Assembly (NCBI GenBank): GCA_051453625.1
Contig: JBOZIK010000001.1
Span: forward strand, 254,297,151 to 254,361,150
Origin: Welwitschia mirabilis
Lineage: Eukaryota > Gnetophyta > Gnetopsida > Welwitschiales
Direction: 5' to 3'
Length of the DNA: 64,000 bases
Shown: piece by piece, positions 46,560 through 59,345 of the stretch
Layout of the letters: the number at the start of each line of letters is the position of its first letter
Position numbering within the stretch: the stretch's first letter is position 1
Notes under the pieces: model-generated
What the model saw: the letters and a program-made list of their open reading frames with translations, nothing else
The model's database searches: none
What the model was told of the DNA's origin: nothing
Position numbers and translations under genes: made by a program

Positions 46560-47035
46560 TTAAAGGAACTTATAATAATGGAGCTTTAGGTTTTTATAAT
46601 CTGCTTGAAGTCCTAAAGCTTTGTATTGAAGAAGAACTGTCACAAGAATTGAATATTTAGTGTCTATGGAGGAGTCATGAAGAGAATCCTTATTGAACCA
46701 AGCTTGACACCAAGATTTCCAAATAAAGTATGGACATTCCAGAATTAAGATCTTTCAACCATGCTTGGAGAAAAATTCCAGATGGTCTTGTAATAAAATG
46801 AAATTAGGATACTAAAGATAAGTGTTCAATTTGTCAATACTTTGGACCAAATCCCAGACTTGTCTAGCATTACAATAATCCCAAAAAGTATGCTGAAAGG
46901 TTTATTTATCTTGACAAAAAGGACATAATGGATTAGTTATTCTAAAATGTTGAAGACAATGATCCATAGGAATCTCTTGATGAATGAGACACCAAAAGAA
47001 ATAATTGAAATAAAACACTCAAGGTGGCATTGATT
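46560..47035 (-). pseudogene. LINE zf-RVT domain fragment
   Basis: The minus strand reads FFWCLIHQEIPMDHCLQHF, then NPLCPFCQDK, TFQHTFWDYCNARQVWDLV and, further on, CPYFIWKSWCQAWF. This is the zinc-binding domain found after RT in plant non-LTR retrotransposons and in gene copies derived from them. The Cys pair CPFC and the later Cys are retained. RT itself is not recognisable upstream (47036-48900). It is broken by stops and represents the 3' end of an old LINE. Confidence 0.8.
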
Positions 47036-48944
47036 ATAAGTGCAGTGGTGTACCAGAAGAGGTGATGAAGAGATGGGTTAATATTTGAATGCAGTGGATC
47101 TTATAGAAGGTTACTATAATATTACTTAATTGACTTGTTAACTCTTACCATTGATATAGAAATGATTATTATTAGTGTCACCTATGTAAAGTAATTTTTA
47201 AGATATGCATCACTTATATACCACATTTATATATAGAATCTCATGTCCAATCTTTTCATAACTAATAAAAACTGTATACATTAATAAGGATGACATTAAA
47301 ATGGGATGGCTTAAATTACACATCTGCTCATAAGTGAGTTAAATAAAATATTGAATAGTAGTAAAGAATATTACAAGAATTTAACAATTAAGAAATCCAA
47401 AACCAAAATAGTGTAGTAATGTTTGTCTCATAATGTGCATTATACCTAAAGAAACATATTTCTATTATGTCAAAGATATTTTACTTGTTAACATGGAGTT
47501 CTTATATAAATTTTATTATCTCTTTCTTTTCTTATTATTTTGCAAAGATTTAAGGCTTACATTTTGGTTTACTTCATAACCTTATTGTGTTTTGTATTTC
47601 TTTTTGTAACTAGAGCACTTTTGACACTTAGAAAGTGAAATGGATCATACTTCCTAGAAGGAATTGCAATTTTTTATATTTATTCAAATCATTTAATTAT
47701 TCTAAAATTCTCTATATTTGCACTTATATTTTTCAATTATATTGAAAAATCATGAACTTGATCTCTTGAACATCTTTTTCCTTTATATTATTTGTTAATG
47801 TTTGTCATAAACTTGTTTGTATAACAAACTTATTGAGTTTATTATTAACTAATAGCATAGTACTTATCAGAACATCTTTTATAGTTCTTTTACTGAAAGT
47901 ATGGTGTTAGATGATTTGAATTTATTTTCACAAGGGAAACTTTACAAAATGAAATGTAAATTATCATTGGCCTACATCTTGTAATTCATGGCTACATTAT
48001 AGACCTTAACTAACTAGTCCTATTAATATACGGATAAAGTTTGCAATCTTGTTTAGATGAAATATGAATATAGGTATTCAACCTTATGGTGTTAGACTTT
48101 ACTTACTCTCAATAAATCTAAAATCTCTTGTTTGATTTATACTTGCATAACTTTGACCTTATATAATAGATTTTGTCCTTAACATGTTAGGATTTTGAGT
48201 ATTGCATTATACATATTAATCCTCGAAGTGGAAAATCAACTAGATTATACAAGTGGAAGTGTCAAAAAGTAATTGAAAGAAGAACACAACAAAGGAGTAT
48301 AGAGTGAAAGGTACCTATATGAACTAAGACTTGAGGAATTTCTACATAAAATCTTTTGAGGTGAGTATCACAATTGGGTAAGAGATTATTGTGTTGCAAA
48401 TTAATAGTCTAAGCTCATTTTGATTTTGGTCAAAGTAATAAGGTTAATAAGATATTTTGGCTTATGAAATTAAATGGTTTCAACCATCTATAGGTATATT
48501 CAATTGTGTTCTTAGATTTCTTTGTAAAAGCAATTATGTAATCTTTGTCCAACTTCTCATGAAAGATATGCTAGTTTACAATGTTTTCCATAATCAACTA
48601 AGCTTTATGACATTAGGTAATAAATAAGATTGAAAGTTCATGTATACAAAAAGAGTTTAGTAAATTTTGAAGTTGATATACATAATACAACTTTTAGAGC
48701 ATATGTCATGAAGTCAAGTGAAGGGTAGAGGAAAAAGAAAATTTCTAGAGGCTTGATTATTGTAGATACAAAAGATGATTGATGTTATTATGGTGATCAA
48801 TTATTTTTTAATTAGAAAGCTTCTAGACAACATTCCAACTTATTCAGCAATTTATATGGCATTGAAGGAAGATAAATTCAACCTTATAAGTTCAATGATT
48901 AGGTAATAAATGTATTGTAGCTTAAGTTTAGAGGACAAGACCTC
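47036..48944. other. unassigned stretch before LTR B copy 2
   Basis: No domain is recognised. The last bases before 48963 read GGACAAGACCTCTTAAACGG followed by ATGAAG, which resembles the polyprotein end and purine tract that precede a gypsy 3' LTR. Confidence 0.4.
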
Positions 48945-48962
48945 TTAAACGGATGAAGTAAT

Positions 48963-50138
48963 GTTACATATAGACTTTCAAGGTTTAGAGAGTTGGCATA
49001 AAACTTTAATTAACATAAATTTTATTGTTATAGATCCTCAAGCTAGCCAGTTTATTACATATATTTATTTTAAGATTTCTAGTGGTGTAATTTTTATTGT
49101 AAAAATTTTATGCAATAATACCTCACATTTTATAGTAGTCATAATATTACCCTTGTTGAAAATTCTTATGATTTAATTATGATCCTTATGCTTGAAATTT
49201 TGTAACTGTTGTACTTTTATCTAAAGAATAGTTTAAATATGGTTTTTAAAACTTTTTGGTTATTGTAATATTTTCATGATGGACATCACTATTTATTGTT
49301 ACGATATAAATGCACCCAGTGGCTCTGTAAAAAATGGAATAAGGATGATTATGAAATCTCTATCAACTTTTATCACCTCAATCATCCTCCTTTATGATGT
49401 TATGTATCCATATAAAGAATCTTTCCCAACTTTCACCACTTTGATCAACCTCCTTTATGATGTTTTATCTTCATATTCTTATGACCATTTACAAAGCTTA
49501 GTTATAAATAGAAACCTCCTCCCTCCTTTTCCTCACTTTTGTTTTTATAGAAGCCTTTGCTATCGAACCTTAGAGCTTGGATAAGCCTTTGAACCTTTTA
49601 GCCTTTAAATCTTTAGAAGTTCTTGAATCTGTGTTTTAATTTAGGTATGTTTCATGTTTTCTTTCAATTCATTCTTATATGATTTTATGATTTTCATTTC
49701 CTTTCTTATATGGTTCTTATGTTATTTTATTTCATCCTTGAATGGTTCTTAATGTTTCTTTTATTTTCTTACATGATTCTCATCATTTGCATCTTGATTA
49801 ATTACTACATTAAACAATTAAAATATTTTTGTATTTCTTGTAAAGTTGTTCTTGTTCATCAATGAAGTTGCATTTAGACTACATATATTTCATGTTAGTA
49901 TTATCTTAAATACTTTACCTTATAACCCTTTCCATCTTTTCTAAGTCCTCTAATGATTAGTTGATTAACTTGTTTTGGTTATCGATCTTAGCTAATGATT
50001 TTTTAATAAGAAAACTAAAACTAGCTAGGGTAACAAGTTCTTCATCTTCAAGATAAGATGCTCTCTGAAGGGTCTCCCAAGGCTATGGGAGATGTGACCA
50101 ATTTATCATTTATCCCCCTGGATTGTATGTGTAATAAC
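48963..50138 (+). repeat. LTR B, second copy (3' LTR), interrupted
   Basis: It aligns with 36765 to about 37970. It begins TGTTACATATAGAC after a decayed purine tract. The match to the first copy stops at 50138 with about 0.57 kb of LTR still missing, where a sequence beginning TGTAATAACCCAG starts. The missing part was not found to the right. Open frames at 48961-49176 and 49276-49584 lie within the LTR and are not genes. Confidence 0.75.
49503..49511 (+). promoter_or_regulatory. TATA box in LTR B copy 2
   Basis: TATAAATAG lies about 540 bp into the LTR. The first copy has TACAAATAG at the same place. Confidence 0.45.
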
Positions 50139-53090
50139 CCAGATTTTAAAATAACTAAAATTGAATAACAATAAAATATCCATTGAAATAATTGATATTT
50201 TATTTTGAATGCTCTTATGCCAATATGTGAGACCTTAATATTATATCAAATTTGTTTGATTAGAAATAAGACAAATCAATAACTTCATCATTATACATAT
50301 GTGGATAATAAATTTGGATTGATAACCAAATGAAACTTATATAAAGTTCTTTCAATAGGCATATTCAAGAAAAGTTGAATGCTTAGGAAAAATTCTATAG
50401 ATAGCTTAAGTTACCTAAGGAATGTATTATTTATATAGGGCTTTTTATATAAAATGTTACATAAATGGTTAATGTTCCCACAAAAAATGTCATAAATGGG
50501 ATTCAAAATAATGTCACATATGGAATTTAAAATCTAAACGTTCTAATAACCTTCCTAATTATTTCAGGATGATCACTCAAGCTAAGCTATAAAATGAAAT
50601 TTTAAGATAAAATATTAATTATAACTGATGTCGATTAATAATATTAATTACAGAATTCTTAACGGTCATTCATTGGTTAAAACAGGACAAATCCGATGCC
50701 TCGAATCACTACACTCAGTGTAATTTCAATGGATTCTTCTAAGGTTCTATTTAATTCTTTCTTGATTTATTTAAATTCTTGAATTATGTGGTTATTAAGT
50801 CTTTCTAAGGAATGATGATGGATTTTATTTTATCTGATTATTCTTCTTAGATTTGATGGTAGTCAATGTTTTGATCAAAACATTCACTAGGTGTTTGAAG
50901 TACTAAGGCAATGTGGCAAATCTTTTAGTGAAAGCAAGAAATTACAAGAATTCTAAAAGAAATAGAACAATGAAATCATCTAAGATATTTAATGCACATC
51001 TATGAGAAATACTAGATGCAACCAATGTAGTTAAACATCATGCGAGTCTAAATATGTTGTAGTGCTTTGAGGGTAAGTGATATGGGATCAATGTGTTGTG
51101 AGCATTATATGGAAGAAGAATTAAAGGAAATGACACTAGTAGACTATGTTACAAAGATCGAGAGAGAATAATACTATTAAAGAGTAATCACTATGTTAGA
51201 GAATCATTATGAGAGGAGAAAGAGCATTGAGAGAAAGGGGTGATGAATAGGCAAGGGAGAAGAAGACATCCGCTATAGGAAAATGAATGCACTACATAGC
51301 AAGAGAGGCACACTGGGAAAGAAGTTGCATAATGTAAGAGGAAGGAGTCACAAGAGTTATTAAATCATTCTTGAATCATTATTTTATCCTTGAGTGAATT
51401 TAAGAGATAGCCATTAACATGCATAGAGCTAGAAAAATCACAACTACTATGTTAGAGAAAAATGTATGCTATCATAGAAATTAATGTCGTATGAAAGGCA
51501 TTGTGCAGGTTTCATGTGGACAAGGTTATAAGGGAGAATGATTGGATAGAGCAGTGGGTATAAACAGAAATAGGAGCATCACTAGCAATGACATTAATCA
51601 CACCCATGGAAGCTGACAGTTGAAGACATGCCACACAGATGATAAGCCTAGTTTAGAAAGGATCAAATGTGATTTAATAGCATTATGAGAGGAGGAAGAC
51701 ATTTCAGAAGAGAATGAAATTAATCATAGATCAGTTAAGTTCATGCATGAAAATGAGCGTAGCTCAAGATAGGATGTGTGTGGATTTATAGGTGTTAAAA
51801 AGGATCAAGCATTATTGAGGAAGGACCTCTCCAAAAAGAAACTTAATTTTATTTAAATGAATCTACCATAAGAATACAATGTTAATAAACATTTTTAACA
51901 TGTCTTCACTTGGTGTAACAGTAAGAAGAGTAAAAGACAAAAATAAAGATCACTATTTAGATTCGAGAACCAACCCTCAATTTCATCTTTTATTATGCAT
52001 AATAATATCTTATTAAATACATTAAAGAAAAACTTTATCAAACTTAACTGCTCACATAGGAATCAGCTAAACATGTGGGCATGTTTGCATCTTAACCTTA
52101 AATGTCTTCGCAGAAAATAATTAAGTTTATTAACAATTGTCCAATGAAATATAGGTCCTATATTACTTATGCTATCATGAAATCCACCTAAAAATTCTTG
52201 GTAATTCTATAATTGAATAAAAATAAATAATAATAAGAGAAATTTATCAATAGATAAAATTTAGTATTATCATGAAAACATTCTATGAAAACTTAATTAT
52301 TTATAATAGAATTTTTGATACATAATCAAATAGACATATACTTTATTATATTGTAAATTAAGTAAACATTATTTATACAAGATAAATATTCATTCCTCAA
52401 ATTACAGAGTCATCACTTAAAAGCTTAAATACAAAGATCTTTCAAAATGCAAATCCATAAGGAATGAAGCCAATATTAACCTCACAGGAATTACAAAGGT
52501 ACTAAACAAAGTTCAACAATATATAAATATTTCCATAAAGGTGAAAACACATAGGAGGCATCCAGCATTAAATCCTGTCTACCTCATTTCTTAAGACATT
52601 TCCTACACAATAGGCATGGTGTAAGAACTTTACCTTCATAATTCTTAGTATGGTTCATGGAAAGGTTTTAGGTAAGGAGTTTTTAAGCTTAAGAAGAAAT
52701 TAAATAACCAAAATATCATTTCAAATACAATATTAAGATACAAATAACCAAGTCTTAGTAATTCAAGAATGTATAATGGATAATATGCTCTGTCAAAAGG
52801 GTGTCAAAATACCCACTTGTCTAAAGGTTCATTGCTATGACCAATAGAAACCCTTTAGATCTGATAAATCCTCTGAAGCTACATCTCATGCATAACTAGA
52901 TAGATTATTGACATCATCCTAATCACTTTGACAGCTCACTCCCATGGCCAATGGGAGCCCTTCAGGTGGTTCAACCCCTGAAGCCATATGATTTGTGTTG
53001 ATTACCTATTGTCATTGATCAAATTAATAAGTTGTTATGGAGTTAGTTATTTTGTAAAGATTTTTCAGCACTAGATAATCGCTATATAAA
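50139..53090. mobile_element. repeat C: unresolved insertion into LTR B
   Basis: It starts TGTAATAACCCAG exactly where LTR B alignment ends, a common start for plant gypsy LTRs. No second LTR, primer site or coding domain was found. 51060-51800 is purine-rich on the plus strand. Near 52940 a block CTCCCATGGCCAATGGGAGC followed by CCTTCAGG resembles the reverse complement of an LTR B block, hinting at a related LTR in opposite orientation. Confidence 0.4.
52829..52995 (+). repeat. two diverged ~60-bp direct repeats
   Basis: 52829-52885 (ATTGCTATGACCAATAGAAA, CCCTTTAG, CCTCTGAAGC) and 52934-52995 (ACTCCCATGGCCAATGGGAG, CCCTTCAG, CCCCTGAAGC) share the same order of words about 105 bp apart. Confidence 0.55.
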
Positions 53091-54269
53091 TCTGGACTAC
53101 TGACCTGATATATAAACATACACTGAATAACAAGTGAATGATTGTGTGTAAAACAAAGGATGACTAGACCATTAATAAGATAAAGCTACTTTAGGGTTGA
53201 ATGACCATGGCTCCAAGTTAGAGCGACTGAACTGCTAATTAAATGAAGAACAATTCCAGCACAGGCCACCATGTATTTCATGTAGGGCAACCAACTTTCA
53301 AACTTGTTATAGATTGAGACAAAAGTGAGTGACCTATATTATTCTCAAGGATGACTGAACTACATTTTGTAAATTTTAGCATACTAATAATATGGGTGAC
53401 TGAAGATATAATTAAGAATAACCGCATACTTCCTAGAAATAATCATAAAGAGATCAACCTAGATTTCAATTTAGGGCAATTGCAATAAGGTTGACCCCAT
53501 ATTTATTTAAGGGAATTTGAATGTTTTAATGTAGCATTGATAAAACTAAATCTAACAAAGGCAATTGACTATTTCTATAAGGGCAACCTAATAAACAAAC
53601 TGTTAAAACTAAGTCAAGAAAGGGTAACTGAACAAAAACAACAAGGGAAACCAAATACTAGGGCAACCAAGATTATTATAAGGTTAATTCAACATGTTTT
53701 GAATATAACCATTCTACTTTCATAGTTCCTCAGAAAAGGGTAGAATTAGTTCCAAAAGTTTGCTTTTTATCTCTAAACAGCTAATTTTTTAGCTTCTCTA
53801 TTTAAGTATCCTCCTATCAATAGTGAAGATTACTGCTTTTAATATTGACACATTACATCAATCATTATCATAAGTTTTGTATGTACTATACTTGAAAGAC
53901 TATGAGTTTAGATTTTGAAAGCTTTTCTTTATACCTACACTTATTAGAGCTTGTTATGCATTTTATTTTTGTGGAGCATAACTGTGCATTTGTGTACCTT
54001 GCTTAAATTCTTTCTTTCATGATTGTGGATCAACCACAAAATCCATTAGTAATTATATAGTTTTATGGTGAGCCTAAAAATCAACCTTTGAGGTTAATCT
54101 ATGCTAGCTAAAGATAGGTTATCTAAGAACTAAAGGGTGGCATCTATCCATCATTAAAAACATTCTATGATTTTTTGTGAAGTATTTATCTTTTATTTTT
54201 AGGTCTTCTAAGTGAACAAATATTTTTCTTACAATCTATTGACCCCATTTAGGGTCAATCCATACTTCA
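53091..54269 (+). repeat. 5' LTR region of copia 3 (left limit uncertain)
   Basis: The right end CCATACTTCA lies directly before a tRNA-Met primer site. 53160-53720 contains repeated short words around GGGCAACC, GGTTGACC and GACTGAA, comparable to the GTCGACC repeats of the copia 2 LTR. No matching 3' LTR lies in the window, so the left end is not fixed. A frame at 53537-53725 is repeat-derived. Confidence 0.5.
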
Positions 54270-54287
54270 ATTGGTATCAGAGCAAGG
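54270..54287 (+). other. copia 3 primer-binding site (tRNA-Met)
   Basis: ATTGGTATCAGAGCAAGG contains a perfect TGGTATCAGAGC core. Gag starts 47 bases later. Confidence 0.88.
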
Positions 54288-54333
54288 TTGAGCAATAGAT
54301 CCTAATAGATTTCTTCTCTATCAACCCTAGAAA

Positions 54334-55225
54334 ATGAGTCAGCTCTTAGAAGAAAATTCTGTTACAAGGCCTCCCTTCTTTGATGGAACCAACTATGATT
54401 ATTGAAAGGCAAAAATAAGGGTCTTTGTTTAATTCATTAACCTTGAAATATGGGAGTCTATCACTAATGCCTATTATCTTCCTACTATGTAGGATCTTTA
54501 AACTAAGCTAACTAATCTGAAGGGCAAAAACAAGTCAATACCTAATGAAAAGTTAGTGGCATCATGTAATTTCATATTATTAAATGCTATCTTCTATGTC
54601 ATAGATCTAGAAGATTTCAAATGAGTAGTAAATTACAGCACAACTAAAGAAGCATGGGATTTTTTGCAAACTACTCATGAAGGAATAAACCTAGTGAAGC
54701 ATGCTAAGCTTTAAATGCTCATTACTCAGTTTAAAGATCTCAAGATGGAATAAGATGAAGGTATAAATGATTTTTTCGCAAAACTAATAGATATTATTAA
54801 TTCTATGTATGTCCTAGGTGAACTCATTGAGGATTCAAGAGTAGTATGCAAAGAATTAAGATCCCTTTCAAAGAGATTTAAGTCTAAAATAACTACCATT
54901 GAAAAAAGCAAGGACCTAAGTATCATGAAGATGGATGAGCTCTAAGGAAATCTTCACATGTTTGAACTAAAATTTAAAAAAGCAAAATAAGAAAAGTATA
55001 GCATTGAGAGTTACTCATGAAAACCCTAATATCAAGAAAGGATCTAATCAAGAACTATAAAGTGAAGATGAAGTGGATCTTCTAGCTAGAAGATTTAAGT
55101 GCTTCATGCAGTGAAGGTAAAATGAAGGTTAATCTAGAAGACCACCAAGAAGAAAAGAGGAGGGACGACAAGACATCCAAAGCTACTCCTGCAAGGGTTT
55201 TGGTCACACATCCAATGTCTGCCTA
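54334..55225 (+). pseudogene. copia 3 gag
   Basis: ATG at 54334 gives MSQLLEENSVTRPPFFDGTN and continues with conserved pieces AWDFLQTTHEG, LITQFKDLKM and ITTIEKSKDLSIMKMDEL (to about 54940). The zinc knuckle at 55181-55222 reads SYSCKGFGHTSNVC: the first Cys is Ser. About ten stops break the frame. It is the usual copia gag arrangement, with a knuckle followed by a Lys-rich stretch. Confidence 0.85.
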
Positions 55226-56292
55226 AACAATAAAAAGAATGATAAAAGAAAAGAGAAGAAAGTCCTATCAAAAAAATGAAATGATGAAGAAAATAAAAGT
55301 GAGCAGAACTCAAATTCAAAGAGAGGTGGAATTTATCTCATAGCTTTTATAAATAAAAAGGTATGTTCCATACCCACCATTGATTCCTTTGATAATGATG
55401 ATATGCTTAGTGAAATAGAAGTGGAACTCTATATGGAATATTAAAATCTAGTCCTTAGAGTAAATAATCTAAAGAAAGAAAACAAAAATCTATTAGATAA
55501 ATTAGAGTCTAAAGAAAGAGAAATTTAAAATTTGAAAAACAAACTTGAATTGAATTTAAAACTATCTAAAGGGAATTTGACTAGTAAACATTTTACGAGC
55601 TTCTTTCATACTTGGTTAAATCATGTTTCTCATCTCAAATCCTTGAATAAAGTAAACTATATTACCTATCATTATTATAATAAGAAGGAACACTCAAGGA
55701 TTGATTGTATTTTTTGCAAAAGTTGGTTTCCTCACTCCATGTTAGGTTCTAAATTTAATTTATCTCCAAAATAATCAAAATGTAAACACAAAAAAATGCA
55801 TGAGATGGATTCTAAAGTTCTCAAATAAAAGCTTATTAATTAAAATGGATTCAAAGGTAACTAATCATTTTTGCTAATATTTTAATAGTGGTTGATCTAG
55901 ACATATGATAGGCAATAAGTCCAAATTCATTAAATTCAAGGAATATGATGGAGGATAAGTGACATTTGATTATAATGGAAGATCAAATTTAAGGAATTGG
56001 AAGCATCAATGGAGGTAATTTACCTAATATTTATAATGTATTATTTGTGAATGGTTTAAAGCATATAATCTGTTAAGCATTATTCAAATTTGTAATAAGG
56101 GTCACAAAGTGTTTTTTGATGAAAATAGGTGTACAGTAAAACATGGTAAAACAGATCAGCTATTACTAATAGCAATAAGACACGAAAATGTTTACTATGT
56201 AAATCAGTCAAGCAATTCTATTTTTCTCTCTTCTCATGTTCAAGAAGATGTTATCTAGCATCAACATTTAGGTTATATTAGCTTTGAAATTT
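55226..56292 (+). pseudogene. copia 3 gag tail, protease and GAG-pre-integrase
   Basis: After the knuckle comes an acidic segment (ENKSEQNSNSKRGG, SFDNDDMLSEIEVE) and a Lys/Glu/Leu coiled-coil-like helix near 55450-55570. A Cys/His-containing frame lies at 55532-55774. The protease loop at about 55880 reads FNSG with Asn in place of the catalytic Asp, followed by SRHMIGNKSKF. The GAG-pre-integrase region to 56292 is badly shifted. A 10-N gap follows (56293-56302). Confidence 0.75.
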
Positions 56293-56302
56293 NNNNNNNN
56301 NN

Positions 56303-57742
56303 ATGTCAATGATATTGTTAGTGGTATTTTAAAACTTTCTATCACTCATAAATACTTATGTAACACTCACCAAAAAGGAAAACAAACTAGAGCTTCTCAT
56401 AAAAGAATCAGTGATATTACTACTAGTAAGTCTTTATATTTCATTTATATGGATTTGATTGGCTCTATTCAAATGGCAAGCTTAGCTAGAAAAAGATACT
56501 TTTTACTCATGGTTAACAATTTTTCTAGATTTTATTGAGTAGCCTTTCTTCATGCTAAATATAATGCTTATGACAACTTTGTTAGAATTTGTAAGAAACT
56601 CTAAACTAAAAAGGCGTATGTAATTAAGAAGATTCATAGTGATCATGGTAAAGAGTCTGAAAATGAAAGATTTAAATATTATTACAACTCAAATGGAATG
56701 GACCACAAATTTCCAACTCTAGAGAATCCTAAAAAAAAATGGAATAGAAAAAAGAAAAAGAAAAACTTAAACATTATTAGATATAATAAGAGTCATGCTA
56801 AATGATAAAGATATTCCTAAAAGATTTTTGGTTGAAGTAGTGAACATAGCATGTGATATTTAAAATAGAGTTTATTCAAGACTTGGAACTTCTAAAACTT
56901 ATTATAAACTCTAAAAAGGAAAGAAGCCAAATATATCCTATTTCAAAACCTTTGAAAGTAAGTGCTTCCTCCTAATAAATAGAAAGGATTTAGGTAAATT
57001 TAATTGTAAATTGAATGAAGGAATTTTCTTAGGATACTCTTAATTAAGTAGAGCTTATAATGTATTAAACAAATGCACTCTTCATATGGAAGAATCTATA
57101 AAAGTAAAAATTCATAATGTATTTGATACCATAAAATCCTCTGAGTTTGATGAAGATTTAGTTCCTTCCTCTTTCTACCATAATAGAAATGACTCAAAAC
57201 ATAAGAGAATTCTAGAAATTAAAGAACTCAAGGATCATCCTTTGNNNNNNNNNNNNNNNNNNNNNNNNNNNNNNNNNNNNNNNNNNNNNNNNNNNNNNNN
57301 NNNNNNNNNNNNNNNNNNNNNNNNNNNNNNNNNNNNNNNNNNNNAAGAGTCATGCTAAATGACAAAGATATTCTGAAAAGATTTTGGGCTGAAGCAGTGA
57401 ACACAGCATGTCATATTTCAAACAAAGTTGATTTAAGGCCTAGAACATCTAAAACTCCTTATGAACTCTGAAAAGATAAAAAGCCAAATATATCCTATTT
57501 TAAAACCTTTGGAAGTAAGTGCTTCATCTTGAGAGAGAGATAGAGGATTTAGCTAAATTTGATTCTACATTTGATGAAGGAATTTTCTTGGGGTACTCTC
57601 AATTAAGTAGAACTTATAGAGTATTCAACAAACGCACTCTTCGTGTGGAAGAATCTATAAATGNNNNNNNNNNTACCATAATAGAGACAACTCAAGAGAT
57701 AAGACAACACCAAAAATCAAAGAACTCAAGGATCATGCTTTG
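56303..57742 (+). pseudogene. copia 3 integrase, with duplicated segment at a gap
   Basis: The frame to 56538 reads LSITHKYLCNTHQKGKQTRA and ARKRYFLLMVNNFSRFY, the zinc-binding end and start of the core. KKIHSDHGKESENERF follows around 56625. The C-terminal part appears twice: 56790-57244 and, after 100 N, 57345-57742, with KRFWAEAVNTACHIS-like and FDEGIFLGYSQLSRTYRVFN segments in the second. The first copy has more stops. Inside the second copy a 10-N gap (57664-57673) stands where the first copy has about 75-90 bases. Confidence 0.85.
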
Positions 57743-57829
57743 GACTTAATCATTGAAAATGTTCAATAAGGTATTATCACTAGAAACTCTCTTAATAATT
57801 TTAGTTCTCATGTTTCTCTATTATTTCAG

Positions 57830-59345
57830 GTGGAACCAAGAATCTTTGAGGATGCTGAATCTGATCCTTATTGGATGAATGCAATGCAAAAAGAACTTGA
57901 ACAATTCTCCTGAAATTAGGTATGGTCTTTTATTCCTAAAATAGTTAAGAAAAATGTCATAGGAATAACATGAATTTTCAAAAATAAAGTAAATAAAAAG
58001 AATGAGAATACCAAGAATGAAGCTAAACTTGTAGCTCAATGGTACTTTCCAATAAAAGGAGTAGATTGTAATGATACCTTAGCTCTGGTCACTAGACTAG
58101 AATCTATAAAGATGTTTCTAAATTTTACTTATGATAAGAAAATAAAATTTTTTTAGATGGATGTAAAAAGTACCTTTCTAAATGGACACATTAAGGAAGA
58201 ATTTTTTGTAATCATAAGGCTTTACTAATCTTTATAAATCAGAATATGTATTCAAACTTAACAAGGCTTTGTATTATTTAAAATAAGCTCCCAGAGCCTG
58301 GTATGAAAAGTTTTCCTCCTTTTTAGATTAGCATGATTTTATTAGAGGCTACATTAATAGAACTTTATTTAGAAAATTATTGAATGATGATTTAATTTTG
58401 ATTCAAATATATGTGGATGACATTATTTTTGGGTTAACTAATTAAAGCTTATCAAATGATTTTGCAAATCTGGTAAGTTTTGAGTTTGAAAGGAGTATGG
58501 TTAAACTGATTAATATGTTTTTAGGCCTATAAATCTAACAACATGAAAATGGTATCTTTAATTAAAATAGTATCTTAATAAATTAAAAGAAATACTTTTC
58601 AGATCTAATCAAAAAATTCAAACTTAAAAATGTTAAGTGTATGAACTCTCCAATGGTTATGAACATCAAACTTTGTATTGATGAAGAAGGCAAGGATGTG
58701 GACTAAAAGTTATATCGTAGAATTATTGGAAGCCTTTTGTATCTAATAGCTAGTCATCTTGACATAGCATTCAGTATTAGTTTGTATGCTAGGTATCAAA
58801 GTAAATCAAAAGAATCTCATCTTATACTGCAAAGAGGATACTTTTCTATGTAAATGGTACTCTTGATTTTAGTTTATGATATTTAAGTAATACTCCTCTA
58901 AGCTTAACAGGTTATAGTAATGTGGACTGGGCTAGATGCAAAGATGATCAAAAGAGCATAAGTGGTGGATTTTTCTTCTTTGAAAATTTCCTCATAGGTT
59001 GGTATAAAAAGAAACAATGATCCATATCTCTATTTATAGCCAAAGTTAAATACATAGCTGTTAGATCTTGTTGTACTCAGATACTATGGATGAAAGAAAC
59101 TTTAAAAGTCTGTGAACTATAAATCACTAAGTTCTTATTCTTTATGATAACTCAAGTATCATTCAAATTGCTCATAACCTAGTTCAACACTCTTGTGCCA
59201 AGCACATCAATCTCATGTATCACTTTATCTAAGACTTGGTAGAAAAAAATTATCACACTTAAATATATTTATACTCAAGATTAATTAGTTAATATTTTTA
59301 TAAAACCTTTATCATTTGATCATTTGCTATACTTCGTTACTTTCT
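57830..59345 (+). pseudogene. copia 3 reverse transcriptase and RNase H
   Basis: The plus strand reads EPRIFEDAESDPYWMNAMQK (57835), then MDVKSTFLNGHIKEEFF. The catalytic YVDDIIFG is at 58410-58433. MFLGL, SPMVMNIKLCIDEEG and YRRIIGSLLYLIASHLDIAF follow. RNase H follows with SNVDWARCKDDQKSISGG (about 58915-58970) and AKVKYIAVRSCCTQILW (about 59040-59090), where the usual acidic residue of the E-A-E-Y motif is changed. The catalytic RT pair is intact but the frame has many stops. Pol ends near 59345. Confidence 0.9.

Noticed and set aside
49276-49584. 102-codon frame
   Set aside because: It lies inside LTR B and is not open in the first LTR B copy.
38538-54287. GGTATCAGAGC sites considered as tRNA gene pieces
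   Set aside because: Each lies directly after an LTR end and is a primer-binding site; no tRNA cloverleaf surrounds them.
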